Shown: positions 1 to 11,550, numbered from the stretch's first letter. The stretch is 64,000 nt of DNA from Sphingomonas sp. NFR04 (GCF_900114095.1 NZ_FORV01000005.1:1-64000); one strand, 5' to 3'. Notes: generated by a model from the letters alone, not told the origin. Made by a program: numbers and translations.

Positions 1-222
1 AACTAGCTAATCCTACGCGGGCTCATCTCAGGGCGATAAATCTTTGGTCTTTCGACATCATCCGGTATTAGCACCCCTTTCGGGGAGTTATTCCGAACCC
101 CAAGGCAGATTCCCACGCGTTACGCACCCGTGCGCCACTAGATCCGAAGATCTCGTTCGACTTGCATGTGTTAGGCATGCCGCCAGCGTTCGTTCTGAGC
201 CAGGATCAAACTCTCAAGTTTG
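1..222 (-). rRNA. rrs: 16S ribosomal RNA, 5' part (runs off the left edge)
   Basis: The minus strand reads from about 222 down to 1 as the 5' end of small-subunit rRNA. The universal forward-primer region (AGAGTTTGATCCTGGCTCAG) is present in reverse complement at about 196-215. It is followed by the typical V1/V2 region and ends near E. coli position 225 in GCCCGCGTAGGATTAGCTAG. The helix sequences look like those of Sphingomonas. Only the first ~220 nt are in the window; the rest of the rrn operon would lie further left. The exact mature 5' end is placed by similarity to known 16S ends and may be off by a few bases. Confidence 0.97.
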
Positions 223-567
223 ATGTTCCACCACATAGCCGCCGGAATGTGCGACCATGCAGCAGCTCATTTCTAGGAGCCGTTCCTGCACATTCTTGTG
301 GAACCGTCCGATCAGGCGAACCCGACCAAACAGCTCCCACGTATGGAAACGTGTAAGGACATGTATGAAACGGCTTGGCTTTTACCGAGCACCTTGCACC
401 TAGAAGCTGCAAGACCCGGAGCCGCCGCCCACATGTCCCTTCATCTAAACCAACAATGTCAAAGAGCGACAAAAATCGACGCTGCGCCTTTCCCCTTTTT
501 CCGGGGCGGCCGCTGCGCCTGAATTTCGGTGACCGCCGCTGCCTCAGTGAAGAGCACCGCGTCGGTG
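223..567 (-). other. 16S rRNA leader (transcribed, non-coding)
   Basis: This stretch lies between the mature 16S start and the predicted rrn promoter. It has no credible coding ORF on either strand; the short frames overlap each other and show no codon bias. It is expected to hold the RNase III processing half-stem and antitermination signals, but I could not identify those by eye. Extent is inferred from the promoter call. Confidence 0.5.
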
Positions 568-573
568 AAATGG

Positions 574-602
574 CTTCTATGCGCCGTTCCCAACACCGTC
601 AA
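574..602 (-). promoter_or_regulatory. Predicted rrn promoter (sigma70 type)
   Basis: On the minus strand TTGACG (602-597) is followed after 17 bases by TAGAAG (579-574), with an AT-richer stretch just upstream (603-625) that could act as an UP element. It points at the 16S gene and would give a leader of roughly 345 nt. It is the best promoter-like match between 16S and thiE. Confidence 0.5.
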
Positions 603-744
603 CGAGAAAATGAAACTTTCTGTCGTTTTCGTGACAGCACCCCAGAAAATGGCGGTTTTCTGCGGTTTTTGGTCGCCGCTGACGCCGTCGGGTATGACCT
701 TTTGATGACCATCCCCGCCGAATCAGCGGCGAATCTCCCGAGAA

Positions 745-1443
745 TCAGCCCTGCATTCCCGGAATCGCGGTGAATGCGCGCACCATTTCGGCCTCGTCGC
801 CGCCCCACACGGCATGGCTCACCGCCAGGAAGTCGGCACCCGCCTGGACGAGCGGCGCTGCATTGGCCGGGGTGATTCCGCCGATCGCCACGCAGGGAAT
901 CTCGAACAGCGTCGACCACCAGGACAGGATCACCGGTTCGGGGCGATACTCGGTCGTCTTGGTGCTCGTCGGATAGAAGGCGCCGAACGCGACATAATCG
1001 GCCCCCGCCTCCCCGGCATCCATCGCCAGGTGGCGGCTGTCATGGCAGGTCACGCCGATCTGGACGTTGGGGCCAAGGATCGTGCGCGCCTCGCGGGCGT
1101 CGCCGTCCCCCTGCCCCAGATGCACGCCGTCGGCGCCGAGGCGCTTGGCCAGGCTCACACTATCGTTGACGATGAAGGCGACCTCGGCATCGGCGCAGAT
1201 GCGCTGCAGCGGCTCGGCGAGCTTGGCGGCCTGGTGCTGATCGACATCCTTGACGCGGAACTGGAAGGCGGCAACCGGGCCGGCATCGAGCGCGCGGCGC
1301 AGGCGATCGGCAAAGCCGCCGGTCACGTCGAGCGGCGAGATCAGGTAGAGCTGGCAGGGCGGGCGCCGATCGTCGCGGACGAATTTCTCGGCAAAGCCAT
1401 CGAGGTTCGCTTCGTCGTCGAGATCGTCGAAGGGATCGGACAT
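745..1443 (-). CDS. thiE: Thiamine-phosphate synthase
   Basis: ThiE couples hydroxymethylpyrimidine pyrophosphate to the thiazole phosphate to give thiamine monophosphate in the cytosol. The 232-aa product is a TIM barrel. It shows the family signatures FIVNDSVSLAKRLGADGVHLGQ (here split for length: FIVNDSVS, then GADGVHLGQGD), IGVTCHD, GADYVAFGAFYPTSTK (phosphate-binding loop) and VAIGGITPANA. The start at MSDPFDD is preferred over the longer frame because the ~35 N-terminal residues before the barrel are already longer than in most ThiE proteins. It follows fba in the same direction with an ~140-base gap, so it is probably the last gene of the tkt-gap-pgk-fba side. The extended acidic N-terminus (MSDPFDDLDDEANLDG) is slightly unusual. 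Confidence 0.9.
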   Translation of the reverse strand: MSDPFDDLDDEANLDGFAEKFVRDDRRPPCQLYLISPLDVTGGFADRLRRALDAGPVAAFQFRVKDVDQHQAAKLAEPLQRICADAEVAFIVNDSVSLAKRLGADGVHLGQGDGDAREARTILGPNVQIGVTCHDSRHLAMDAGEAGADYVAFGAFYPTSTKTTEYRPEPVILSWWSTLFEIPCVAIGGITPANAAPLVQAGADFLAVSHAVWGGDEAEMVRAFTAIPGMQG

Positions 1444-1584
1444 TATGTACTCCGCTGCTGAAATCTGGCGGAACTCTACCGCCTTTGTCGGCGGGCCTTC
1501 CACCCCCTGTCGGTCGGGGTCAAGCAGCGGCAGTTATACGGCGGCGCCGTCCGGGCGAACCCGTCGGCGCCGCCGGGGCAGGTT

Positions 1585-2502
1585 TCAGGCCTCCTCGCCC
1601 TTGTAGATCGCTACCAGCTTGTCGAGCATCGCCAGCGCTTCGGCGCGGGGACGCTGGAAGGTATTGCGGCCGATGATCGAGCCCTGGCCGCCGCCGGCGA
1701 GAATGTCGCGGGCGTCCTGGTACACTGCATCCGCGCCCTTCGATGCGCCGCCCGAGAAGACGACGATGCGGCGGCCGGCGAAGCAGCTCTGCACGACATG
1801 GCGCACGCGGTCGGCCTGGTTGGACCAGTCGGTGCCTTCGTAGAGCTTCTTGGCTTCGGCCTGCTCGATGTTCGACGCGGGCAGCTTGACCTTGATGATG
1901 TGCGCGCCGAGCAGCGCCGCCATGTGCGCGGCATAGGCGCCGACGTCGAGCGCCAGTTCGCCTTCCTTGCTGAGCTTGCCGCCGCGCGGATAGGACCAGA
2001 TCACCGTCGCGATGCCGACCGAGGCGGCCTGGGCGCGCATTTCCTTGATCTCTTCCATCATCTCAAACACGCCGTCGGCGCCCGGATAGATGGTGAAGCC
2101 GATTGCCGAGCAGCCGAGCCGCAGCGCATCGTCGACGCCGCCGGTCACCGCCTGGTCGATGCCGGTCGCCCAGCTGTTCGAGCTGTTGACCTTGAGGATC
2201 GTCGGGATCTGGCCGGCAAAGGTGTCGGCGCCTGCCTCGATCATGCCGAGCGGCGCGGCATAGGCCGAGAGGCCGGCGTCGATGGCGAGCTGGAAATGGT
2301 AATGCGGATCATAGGCATCGGGGTTGACCGCAAAGCTGCGCGCCGGGCCGTGCTCGAAGCCCTGGTCGACCGGCAGGATGATCAGCTTGCCGGTGCCGCC
2401 GAGCTTGCCCTGCATCAGGATGCGCGCGAGATTCGCCTTCACGCCCGGATTGTCGGAGCCGTAATTGTCGAGGATCGCTTTGACGGCCGGCGTAATGCCC
2501 AT
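1585..2502 (-). CDS. fbaB: Fructose-bisphosphate aldolase, class I (DhnA/FbaB type)
   Basis: This enzyme cleaves fructose-1,6-bisphosphate to dihydroxyacetone phosphate and glyceraldehyde-3-phosphate in glycolysis/gluconeogenesis. The 305-aa protein has the DhnA-type pattern: LIILPVDQGFEHGPARSF near residue 40, the VIWSYPRGG loop, the Schiff-base lysine region HIIKVKLPASN, and VFSGGASKGAD with GSIIGRNTFQRP near the C-terminus for phosphate binding. Start at MGITPAV (2502) has a good GAGGGAA ribosome site 6 bases upstream. The neighbours pgk, gap and tkt on the same strand support a glycolytic role, although an opposite-strand thioredoxin gene separates it from pgk. Confidence 0.93.
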   Translation of the reverse strand: MGITPAVKAILDNYGSDNPGVKANLARILMQGKLGGTGKLIILPVDQGFEHGPARSFAVNPDAYDPHYHFQLAIDAGLSAYAAPLGMIEAGADTFAGQIPTILKVNSSNSWATGIDQAVTGGVDDALRLGCSAIGFTIYPGADGVFEMMEEIKEMRAQAASVGIATVIWSYPRGGKLSKEGELALDVGAYAAHMAALLGAHIIKVKLPASNIEQAEAKKLYEGTDWSNQADRVRHVVQSCFAGRRIVVFSGGASKGADAVYQDARDILAGGGQGSIIGRNTFQRPRAEALAMLDKLVAIYKGEEA

Positions 2503-2730
2503 GATGGTTCCCTCAATGGTGTTCGATGCCGCGTCCCTATCGCGCCAAATTGGTAACGCAAAGGCTGACAACGCTGGTCACTTGCTGCGGAGCAAAACTT
2601 CTTTCGCAGTAGCGTAACAGCTCGGATACCTGCCGGTAAATTGGTGCTCCATTGGTGTACCCGCGGGTCGCGATTGACGCGGTGCGGCGGCGCGCTAGCC
2701 TGTGCTGGGGGAACAAGGGGGGACAGACTC

Positions 2731-3237
2731 ATGTGGAATCGACGTCGGGTGCTGCAGGGAAGCGCTGCGTTGCTGCTGCCGAGCGTGCCGGCCAATGCGG
2801 CGCCGAAGCCGGTGGTGGGCCAGCCCGCTCCCGAAGCCGAGCTGACGCTGGTCAGCGGGGAGAAGCTCCGCCTGTCGGAGATGCGCGGCGACGTGGTAGT
2901 GCTCAACATCTGGGCGACCTGGTGCGTGCCCTGTCGCGAGGAATTGCCGCTGCTCGACCGCTATTACGCGATTCAGAAGCGCCATGGCCTGCGCGTCTAT
3001 GCGCTGACCACCGAGTCTTCGGTACCGCTGCACAAGCTGAAGCCGCTGTTCGAGACGCTGAGCATCCAGCCGACGAAGAAGATCAAGGGGCCGTACGACG
3101 CCATCGATGGCGCGGTGCCGTCCAACTATGTGATCGATCGCGCGGGGGTGCTGCGCTACGCCGAGGCGGCAGCGTTCGATCTGGACGATCTGAACCGGGA
3201 GCTGGTGCCGCTGCTGAAGGAAGCCCGGCCGGATTAA
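2731..3237 (+). CDS. TlpA-like thioredoxin-fold protein with twin-arginine signal
   Basis: The 168-aa product begins MWNRRRVLQG followed by a short hydrophobic stretch and PANAAP, a convincing Tat-type signal, so it probably acts in the periplasm. The mature part is a TlpA/ResA-type redoxin: GQPAPEAELTLVSGE, then LNIWATWCVPCREELPLL with the CxxC pair (WCVPC) and a cis-Pro region near AVPSNYVID. Such proteins usually reduce or relay electrons to disulfides, for example in cytochrome c maturation; the specific partner here is unknown. Start ATG 2731 follows AAGGGGGGAC; the longer frame begins upstream without a ribosome site. It is the only plus-strand gene inside an otherwise leftward glycolytic cluster, and it is followed immediately by a palindromic repeat. 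Confidence 0.85.
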   Translation: MWNRRRVLQGSAALLLPSVPANAAPKPVVGQPAPEAELTLVSGEKLRLSEMRGDVVVLNIWATWCVPCREELPLLDRYYAIQKRHGLRVYALTTESSVPLHKLKPLFETLSIQPTKKIKGPYDAIDGAVPSNYVIDRAGVLRYAEAAAFDLDDLNRELVPLLKEARPD

Positions 3238-3245
3238 GGGGCTTC

Positions 3246-3375
3246 GTATCCTCCCCCGCCAGGGGGAGGTGGCGCCGGAGGCGACGGAGGGGGAGGTCCG
3301 CGACCAACTGGCCGGCGTGCTTCCGCCCCCTCCGTCAGGCTGCGCCTGACACCTCCCCCTGGCGGGGGAGGATAC
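3246..3375. repeat. GC-rich palindromic intergenic element, type A
   Basis: A ~130-base imperfect inverted repeat fills the space between the convergent tlpA-like and pgk genes. It starts GTATCCTCCCCCGCCAGGGG and ends with the complementary GGCGGGGGAGGATAC; inner arms carry GGCGCCGGAGGCGACGGAGG and CCTCCGTCAGGCTGCGCCTG. Similar elements sit at about 20572-20698 and 47308-47433. It may terminate both genes, but it belongs to a dispersed family rather than being a gene-specific terminator. Confidence 0.85.
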
Positions 3376-3400
3376 GGCTTTGTTTCTGTCCGAGGGGGGG

Positions 3401-4591
3401 TCAGCGTGCCAGCGCAGCGACGCCGGGGAGTTCCTTGCCTTCCATCCATTCGAGGAAGGCGCCGCCTGCGGTCGAGACGAAGCTGAACTCACCCGCGACA
3501 CCGGCCTGGTTGAGCGCCGCCACCGTGTCGCCGCCACCGGCGACCGAGACAAGCTGGCCTTCCTTGGTGAGCGCCGCCGCGGTGCGGGCGAGCGACACGG
3601 TCGCCGCGTCGAAGGGCGGGATCTCGAAGGCGCCCATCGGGCCGTTCCAGACCAGGGTCTTGCAGGTCTTGAGCACGTCGGCGAGCGCCTCGGTGGCGGC
3701 GGGGCCGACATCGAGGATCATCTCGTCCGCCGCGACCTCATGGACGTTGACGGTGCGGACCGGCGGGTTGGCGCGGAATTCCTTCGCCACCACCACGTCG
3801 TACGGCAGGTGGACGGTGCAGCCCGCGGCGTCGGCCGCGTCGAGGATCTCCTCGGCGGTACCGGTCAGGTCGTGCTCGCACAGGCTCTTGCCGACATCGA
3901 CACCGCGCGCGGCGAGGAAGGTGTTGGCCATGCCGCCGCCGATGATCAGGTGATCGACCTTGGCGACGAGGTGCTTGAGCACGTCCAGCTTGGTCGAGAC
4001 CTTGGCGCCGCCGACCACCGCCGCGACCGGATGCTCGGGGTTGCCGAGCGCCTTGTCGAGCGCGTCAAGCTCCGCTTCCATCTGGCGGCCGGCGAAGGCG
4101 GGCAGCTTGTGGGCCAGCCCCTCGGTCGAGGCGTGTGCGCGGTGCGCGGCTGAGAAGGCATCGTTGACATAGAGGTCGCCGAGCGCTGCGAAGCGATCGA
4201 CCACGGCCGGATCGTTCTTTTCCTCGCCGCCGAAGAAGCGGGTGTTCTCGAGCAGCGCGATGTCGCCGTCGTTCAGCGTCGCGACCGAGGCGGCATCACC
4301 CTCCCAGTCGATATAGCGGACCGGGCGGCCGAGCACCTGCTCGAACGGCTTCACCATCTGGGCGAGCGAAAGCTCCGCGCTGGGATTGCCCTTGGGTCGG
4401 CCGAAATGGGCGAGGACCAGCACCTTGGCGCCCTTATCGGCCAGTTCGGCGACCGTCTGGATCGCGGCGCGCAGGCGCGTGTCGTCGCTCACCTTACCGT
4501 CGGCCATCGGCACGTTGAGGTCCTCGCGGACCAGCACCCGCTTGCCGGTGATATCGCCCATGTCGTCGAGCGTCTTGAAAGTGCGCGCCAT
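3401..4591 (-). CDS. pgk: Phosphoglycerate kinase
   Basis: Pgk transfers the acyl phosphate of 1,3-bisphosphoglycerate to ADP in glycolysis and runs in reverse for gluconeogenesis and the Calvin-type direction. The 396-aa length is normal. Motifs: [19 protein letters not shown] at residue ~20, [21 protein letters not shown] at mid-protein, and the nucleotide/hinge region [15 protein letters not shown] close to the C-terminus. Start [10 protein letters not shown] (4591) is the family start; the longer frame runs into a repeat. gap and tkt lie upstream on the same strand, but 361 bases with two repeat elements separate it from gap. Confidence 0.97.
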   Translation of the reverse strand: MARTFKTLDDMGDITGKRVLVREDLNVPMADGKVSDDTRLRAAIQTVAELADKGAKVLVLAHFGRPKGNPSAELSLAQMVKPFEQVLGRPVRYIDWEGDAASVATLNDGDIALLENTRFFGGEEKNDPAVVDRFAALGDLYVNDAFSAAHRAHASTEGLAHKLPAFAGRQMEAELDALDKALGNPEHPVAAVVGGAKVSTKLDVLKHLVAKVDHLIIGGGMANTFLAARGVDVGKSLCEHDLTGTAEEILDAADAAGCTVHLPYDVVVAKEFRANPPVRTVNVHEVAADEMILDVGPAATEALADVLKTCKTLVWNGPMGAFEIPPFDAATVSLARTAAALTKEGQLVSVAGGGDTVAALNQAGVAGEFSFVSTAGGAFLEWMEGKELPGVAALAR

Positions 4592-4699
4592 GCTGAACCC
4601 CTCGCGTTTGAATTTGCTGCGCGAGCGGCATCCTGTCGGCGGAGCGCTCGCATCCTGCGCTTGTGCCCTTGTTCGCCGTGCCGCCCTCGCCCCACCATC

Positions 4700-4914
4700 G
4701 TCATCCCGGCGGAAGCCGGGATCCATTGGCCTGGACGTCTTCGCTCCTGCCTCGCCCGAGTGGCGAATGGATCCCGGCTTTCGCCGGGATGACAGAAGAA
4801 GCATTGCCCAGCGACACTAAGGCCGCCTTCGAGATGGGAGGGGCTGATCCTCGGGCCGATCGCCCGTGCAGCCGTCCTCCCCTCCCCTAGCCCCTCCCGC
4901 AAGCGAGAGGGGAA
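4700..4914. repeat. Two palindromic elements between pgk and gap
   Basis: The 361-base gap between gap and pgk (4592-4952) holds no gene. At 4700-4793 an inverted repeat has outer arms GTCATCCCGGCGGAAGCCGG and its complement (CCGGCTTTCGCCGGGATGAC), a type seen widely in proteobacterial genomes. At 4876-4914 is a shorter CCTCCCCTAGCCCC... CCCGCAAGCGAGAGGGGA element related to the type B repeats elsewhere in the window. Neither has a U-run, so they are not classical terminators, but they could fold in the gap-pgk mRNA and affect its processing. Confidence 0.8.
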
Positions 4915-4952
4915 TTTAGAAGAGTCCCCCGCCGAAGCGGAGGACTTCCGTC

Positions 4953-7921
<2,969 letters not shown>

Positions 7922-8056
7922 GTAATATTCCCCGTCTGGTCGCGCACGCCTTTGGAAGCATGGCGCTCCGCCGTCAACCGTTCGGCGCAAGCGTTACGAC
8001 CTGCATTAACCGTGCTGCCCTTGCCGCTGCGGCGAACCATGCTATCCGGCAGGATA

Positions 8057-8284
8057 ATGTCCGACTTAGTAGCAGATCGTATCGAGCGAGCGCTGAAGCG
8101 TATCGAAGTCGCCGCGGCCGCGCAGTCGCAGGTGCGCACCAAGCTCGAGACCCGCAATGCGACATTGCGCACGCGGATCGAGTCGGCGCTGGTCGATCTG
8201 GACGCGCTGATCGCACGCGAGCGCGAGCTGGAAGCCCAGTTGGCCGGCGACGAGGAGAATGCAGCCGACGAGGAGCAGGGCTGA
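8057..8284 (+). CDS. Small coiled-coil protein upstream of zapA
   Basis: The 75-aa product is almost entirely charged helix (DRIERALKRIEVAAAAQSQV, then RTRIESALVDLDALIARERE) with heptad-like leucines and an acidic tail. It has no signal peptide or catalytic motif. ATG 8057 is preferred; an in-frame ATG at 8039 would add six residues. Its stop overlaps the zapA start in TGATG, so the two are almost surely co-translated. Small coiled-coil proteins in this position recur in sphingomonads and might help ZapA at the division ring, but that is inferred from position only. Confidence 0.75.
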   Translation: MSDLVADRIERALKRIEVAAAAQSQVRTKLETRNATLRTRIESALVDLDALIARERELEAQLAGDEENAADEEQG

Positions 8285-8592
8285 TGGCGGAGATCACCCT
8301 CCAGGTCGCCGGGCGCAGCTACACGGTATCCGCACGCGACGAGGACATGCCGCATTTGCGCGAGCTGGAGGCGCGGATCGGACAGCATGCCGATGCCGCG
8401 CTGCGCGCGGCCAGCGGGCAAAGCGGCGAGCGCACCCTGCTCTATCTCGCGCTGATCCTCGCCGACGCGCTGGACGAGGCGGAGAAGAAGCCCGCCCCCG
8501 CGCCTGCCGTTCCCGACGGACTGTTGGAACGGATCGCCGATCGGCTCGAAGCCGTCGCATCGGCCCTTGAGGAAAGCGACGCGACGTCCTAG
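8284..8592 (+). CDS. zapA: Cell division protein ZapA
   Basis: ZapA binds FtsZ filaments and bundles them at midcell. The 102-aa protein has the compact N-terminal ZapA globular domain (EITLQVAGRSYTVSARDEDM, then HLRELEARIGQHADAALRAA) and a C-terminal helix for tetramer formation (GLLERIADRLEAVASALEES). It overlaps the preceding coiled-coil gene by one base and is directly followed by the 6S RNA gene and fau. That zapA-ssrS-fau order is widespread in proteobacteria and supports both identifications. Confidence 0.9.
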   Translation: MAEITLQVAGRSYTVSARDEDMPHLRELEARIGQHADAALRAASGQSGERTLLYLALILADALDEAEKKPAPAPAVPDGLLERIADRLEAVASALEESDATS

Positions 8593-8597
8593 ATTAG

Positions 8598-8772
8598 AGC
8601 CGTGGCGGGAACTGCCCGGTGCGAGCCTTAGCAATTATCCCTGAGGCTATAATCTTCATCCATGGGAGCTGTCCCTGTGCAGATCCTGGTCTGCAACACA
8701 TGGTTCCCACCTGACGTTCTGTGCGTCGGTGGATATTCAGGCCAACGGCCCATGGTGGTTCCCGTCACACCT
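8598..8772 (+). ncRNA. ssrS: 6S RNA
   Basis: 6S RNA binds sigma70 RNA polymerase holoenzyme by mimicking an open promoter. The region between zapA and fau can fold as one long hairpin. The terminal stem pairs GTGGCGGGAAC (8602-8612) with GTTCCCGTCAC (8758-8768). Inner sequences GGGAGCTGTCCCTG and CATGGTTCCCAC...GGCCCATGG fit the bulged helix. The position between zapA and 5-formyltetrahydrofolate cyclo-ligase is the conserved ssrS location. Ends are estimated from the terminal stem. No protein is encoded here. Confidence 0.82.
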
Positions 8773-8786
8773 TGCCCGCGAAACCG

Positions 8787-9341
8787 ATGCTGAGCGACAA
8801 GCCCGCCCTCCGGGCCCGGCTGCGCGCCGCGCGCGACCTGTTCGCAGCTGAATCCAGCACCGCGATCCGCGCCCCCGAAGCCTTTGTCGAACGGCTGACG
8901 CCCGGCATGATCGTCGCCACCTATTGCCCTGTGGGCAGCGAGGCCGATCCGACCCAACTCGCCGCCGCCGCCGCCGAGCGCGGCTGTGCCCTCGCCCTGC
9001 CTCACGTGATCGACCGCGCCGCGCCGATCCGCTTCCTCGCCTGGGAGATGGGCGCGCCGCTGGTTGCGGGGCCGTTCGGGCTGCGCCAGCCGGATACTGC
9101 CAGTCCCGAGGTCGCGCCGGACGTGATCCTGACGCCGCTGATCGGCTACGACCCCCGCCTCAACCGCCTCGGCCAGGGTGCCGGGCATTACGACCGCGCC
9201 TTTGCCCGGTTCGAGCAGGCGTGGCGGGTGGGCGTTGCCTGGTCCGCACAGGAAGTCCCTGCCCTCCCCGCCGACATCTGGGACGTACCGCTCCACGCCG
9301 TGGTGACCGAGCAGGGCATGCTGTGGCACGAAGAGCCATGA
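8787..9341 (+). CDS. fau: 5-formyltetrahydrofolate cyclo-ligase
   Basis: The enzyme converts 5-formyl-THF to 5,10-methenyl-THF with ATP, returning an inhibitory folate to the one-carbon pool. The 184-aa product starts with the basic KPALRARLRAARDLF segment for ATP binding, has the folate/ATP loop DPRLNRLGQGAGHYDRAF (key GxGxGxYDR pattern) around residue 120, and VGVAWSAQEVPALPADIWD. ATG 8787 excludes the preceding 6S RNA from the coding region; the open frame extends upstream through it. It overlaps the DUF2842 gene in ATGA. Confidence 0.92.
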   Translation: MLSDKPALRARLRAARDLFAAESSTAIRAPEAFVERLTPGMIVATYCPVGSEADPTQLAAAAAERGCALALPHVIDRAAPIRFLAWEMGAPLVAGPFGLRQPDTASPEVAPDVILTPLIGYDPRLNRLGQGAGHYDRAFARFEQAWRVGVAWSAQEVPALPADIWDVPLHAVVTEQGMLWHEEP

Positions 9342-9565
9342 ACCCCAGCTGGCGCAAACCCGCCGGGGCGCTGGCGATCGTCGGGCTGATCCTGGTCTGG
9401 GTGGTGCTGGTCGCGAGTTTCTCGGGGCAGATCGGGCGGCTGCCGATCCTGGTGCAGACGCTGGTCTATCTCGCGCTGGGGATCGTGTGGATCCTGCCGC
9501 TCAAGCCGCTGCTGCGCTGGATGGAGACGGGGCGCTGGCGGATGCCCCCTCCACCGCACCGCTGA
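9338..9565 (+). CDS. DUF2842 membrane protein
   Basis: The 75-aa product has two hydrophobic helices (GALAIVGLILVWVVLVASF and LVQTLVYLALGIVWILPL) and the DUF2842 ending PLKPLLRWMETGRW. The family is alphaproteobacterial and has no known function. Translation is coupled to fau through an ATGA overlap. The last residues (MPPPPHR and the stop) are contributed by the palindromic repeat that follows, so the native C-terminus may have been altered by the repeat. Confidence 0.85.
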   Translation: MNPSWRKPAGALAIVGLILVWVVLVASFSGQIGRLPILVQTLVYLALGIVWILPLKPLLRWMETGRWRMPPPPHR

Positions 9566-9724
9566 CGCGGCGGCGGAGGCCCCCTCCACCACGCCGCTGG
9601 CGCGGCGCGGTCCCCCTCCCCCGCTATCGCGGGAGAGGAGACACTAAGAGCAGCAGTAGAATAGCGTTTCCTCTCCCGCGAAGCGGGGGAGGGGGACCGC
9701 CGCCGAAGGCGGTGGTGGAGGGGG
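9545..9724. repeat. GC-rich palindromic intergenic element, type C
   Basis: Arms of about 55 bases: CCCCCTCCACCACGCCGCTG with CGGTCCCCCTCCCCCGC on the left and the complementary GCGGGGGAGGGGGACCGCCG with GGCGGTGGTGGAGGGGG on the right, around a short AT-richer centre (AAGAGCAGCAGTAGAATAGC). It fills the gap between the convergent DUF2842 and M28 genes and forms the stop region of the former. A close relative is at about 26195-26329. Confidence 0.85.
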
Positions 9725-9731
9725 CCCTGCC

Positions 9732-11387
9732 TCAGCGCCGCTCCCGCACCGCCTTGAACTCCGACCCCGCCTTCCACGTCGGCCACCCCGACCCGTTCGC
9801 CAGTTCAGCCCCGATCGTCCCCAGCAGGTCGATGTCCTGCACCGCGCCCGCCAGGTTCCAGTCCGGCCCCCAGGCGTCGCAGGCCTGGTGGTAGCATTGG
9901 CCCGTATAGGCGTCGATCCACGCCTGCCCCGCCGCCACACCGCCCTGCTTGAGGTCTGACGCACCGGCGATGCCCATCAGCAGCAGCGTGGGCACGCCCT
10001 GCTTGGCGAAGGAGAAGTGATCCGCCCGGTAGAACAGCCCGCGCTCGGGCAGCCCCTCGGGCGTCACCCGCCGCCCCTGCGTCGCGGCGACGCGGGCCAT
10101 GTCGTCCTCCAGCGTGTTCTGGCCCTTGCCGACCAGCACCACGTCGTTGGCGAGCCCCGCGGTCTGCAGGATGTCGAGCGTCAGGTTGGCAACGGTCTTG
10201 GCCATCGGCACCACCGGGTGCTGGGTGTAGTAGAGCGAGCCGAGCAGCCCGCGCTCCTCCGCCGTCCAGGCCGCGAAGACGACGCTGCGCTTCGGCGCCG
10301 GGCCCGCCTTCATCGCCCGCGCGATCTCGAGCAGCCCGGCGATGCCCAGCGCATCGTCATTGGCGCCCGCGCGGTAGATGCGGCCCTTCGCATCGGGCTT
10401 GCCGACACCATAGGCATCCCAGTGCGCGCCGAACATCACCGCCTCGTCGGGCCGTTCGCTGCCGGGGATCTTGGCGAGCACATTATAGCTGTCGACCTGC
10501 TCGGCGGTGACCGGCACGTCCGCGGTGAAGCGCACGCCTTCGAGCGGCACCGGCCGGAAGCTCGCCTTGCGCGCCTCGACGCGCAGCTTGGCAAGGTCCA
10601 GCCCGGCCGAGGCGAACAGGCGCGTCGCCGCCGCGCCCTCCAGCCAGCCCTGCAGCGCCACGCTGGTCAGCTCCTCGGACTTGCGGACGATGTCGTAATT
10701 CTCGCCGCCGCTGCTCACCACGACGTTCCAGCCATAGCCGGCGCCGGGCGTGTCATGGACGATCAGCGCGCCCACCGCACCGCGCCGCGCCGCTTCCTCG
10801 AACTTGTAGGTCCAGCGGCCATAATAGGTCATCGTCCGCCCGCCGAACTTGCCGGCGACCGGCTCGCCCTTCCCGGCCGCAAAATCGGGATCGTTGACCA
10901 GGAACACGGCGACCTTGCCCTTCAGGTCGACGCCCTTGAAATCATCCCACTGCCGCTCGGGCGCAGTGACGCCATAGCCGACGAACACCACCGGTGCGCC
11001 GGCGATTCGCGCGGCGGGATCGGGGCGAATCGTCGAGACGTAGAGGTCCTTGGCCTGCTCGACGGGCATCGCACCCTTGGGGCCGTCGAATCGCAGCGTC
11101 TGCGGCGGGCCGAGGCGGGTGTGGAGCAGCGGCACCTTCTGCAGCCACTGGCCGTCCGGACCGGCAGGCTCCAGCCCCAGCGCCTCGAATCGCGCGACCA
11201 GATAGCCGAGGGTGCGGTCCTCGCCGCGGGTGCCGGGTGCGCGGCCCTCGAACGCGTCCGACGCCATCGTGCGGACGGTCTGTTCGATTCGCTTCGAATC
11301 GGCAGCGATCTGGGCCGAGGCCGGAAAGGCGGTGGTGGCGAGGAGGAGCGCGGAGAGCGCGACGGTGCGAGCAGAAGTGCGGATCAT
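9732..11387 (-). CDS. Secreted M28-family zinc metallopeptidase
   Basis: The 551-aa protein has an N-terminal signal peptide (ALSALLLATTAFPASAQ, cleavage after ASA), then an M28 aminopeptidase-like fold with an inserted PA domain (VFVGYGVTAPERQWDDFKG). Zinc-ligand and catalytic segments are visible in order: MFGAHWDAYG (His, Asp), GANDDALGIAGLLEIARAM (Asp), WTAEERGLLGS (Glu-Glu) and YRADHFSFAKQGVPTLL (His). It is expected to release N-terminal residues or dipeptides from peptides in the periplasm or outside the cell. Substrate cannot be told from sequence. It stands alone between a repeat and two tRNA genes. Confidence 0.88.
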   Translation of the reverse strand: MIRTSARTVALSALLLATTAFPASAQIAADSKRIEQTVRTMASDAFEGRAPGTRGEDRTLGYLVARFEALGLEPAGPDGQWLQKVPLLHTRLGPPQTLRFDGPKGAMPVEQAKDLYVSTIRPDPAARIAGAPVVFVGYGVTAPERQWDDFKGVDLKGKVAVFLVNDPDFAAGKGEPVAGKFGGRTMTYYGRWTYKFEEAARRGAVGALIVHDTPGAGYGWNVVVSSGGENYDIVRKSEELTSVALQGWLEGAAATRLFASAGLDLAKLRVEARKASFRPVPLEGVRFTADVPVTAEQVDSYNVLAKIPGSERPDEAVMFGAHWDAYGVGKPDAKGRIYRAGANDDALGIAGLLEIARAMKAGPAPKRSVVFAAWTAEERGLLGSLYYTQHPVVPMAKTVANLTLDILQTAGLANDVVLVGKGQNTLEDDMARVAATQGRRVTPEGLPERGLFYRADHFSFAKQGVPTLLLMGIAGASDLKQGGVAAGQAWIDAYTGQCYHQACDAWGPDWNLAGAVQDIDLLGTIGAELANGSGWPTWKAGSEFKAVRERR

Positions 11388-11473
11388 CGCAGCGGCTTAG
11401 CGCAGAAACGGGAGGGCCTGCAAAGGGCCCGGCCAGCGCGCATGTCCCTCTTTTCCTGAGGAGATGCGCCGCA

Positions 11474-11550
<77 letters not shown>

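Noticed and set aside
745..1600. TPP riboswitch searched for near thiE
   Set aside because: No THI-box sequences seen upstream of 1443; thiE seems to be read with fba or from an unrecognised promoter.
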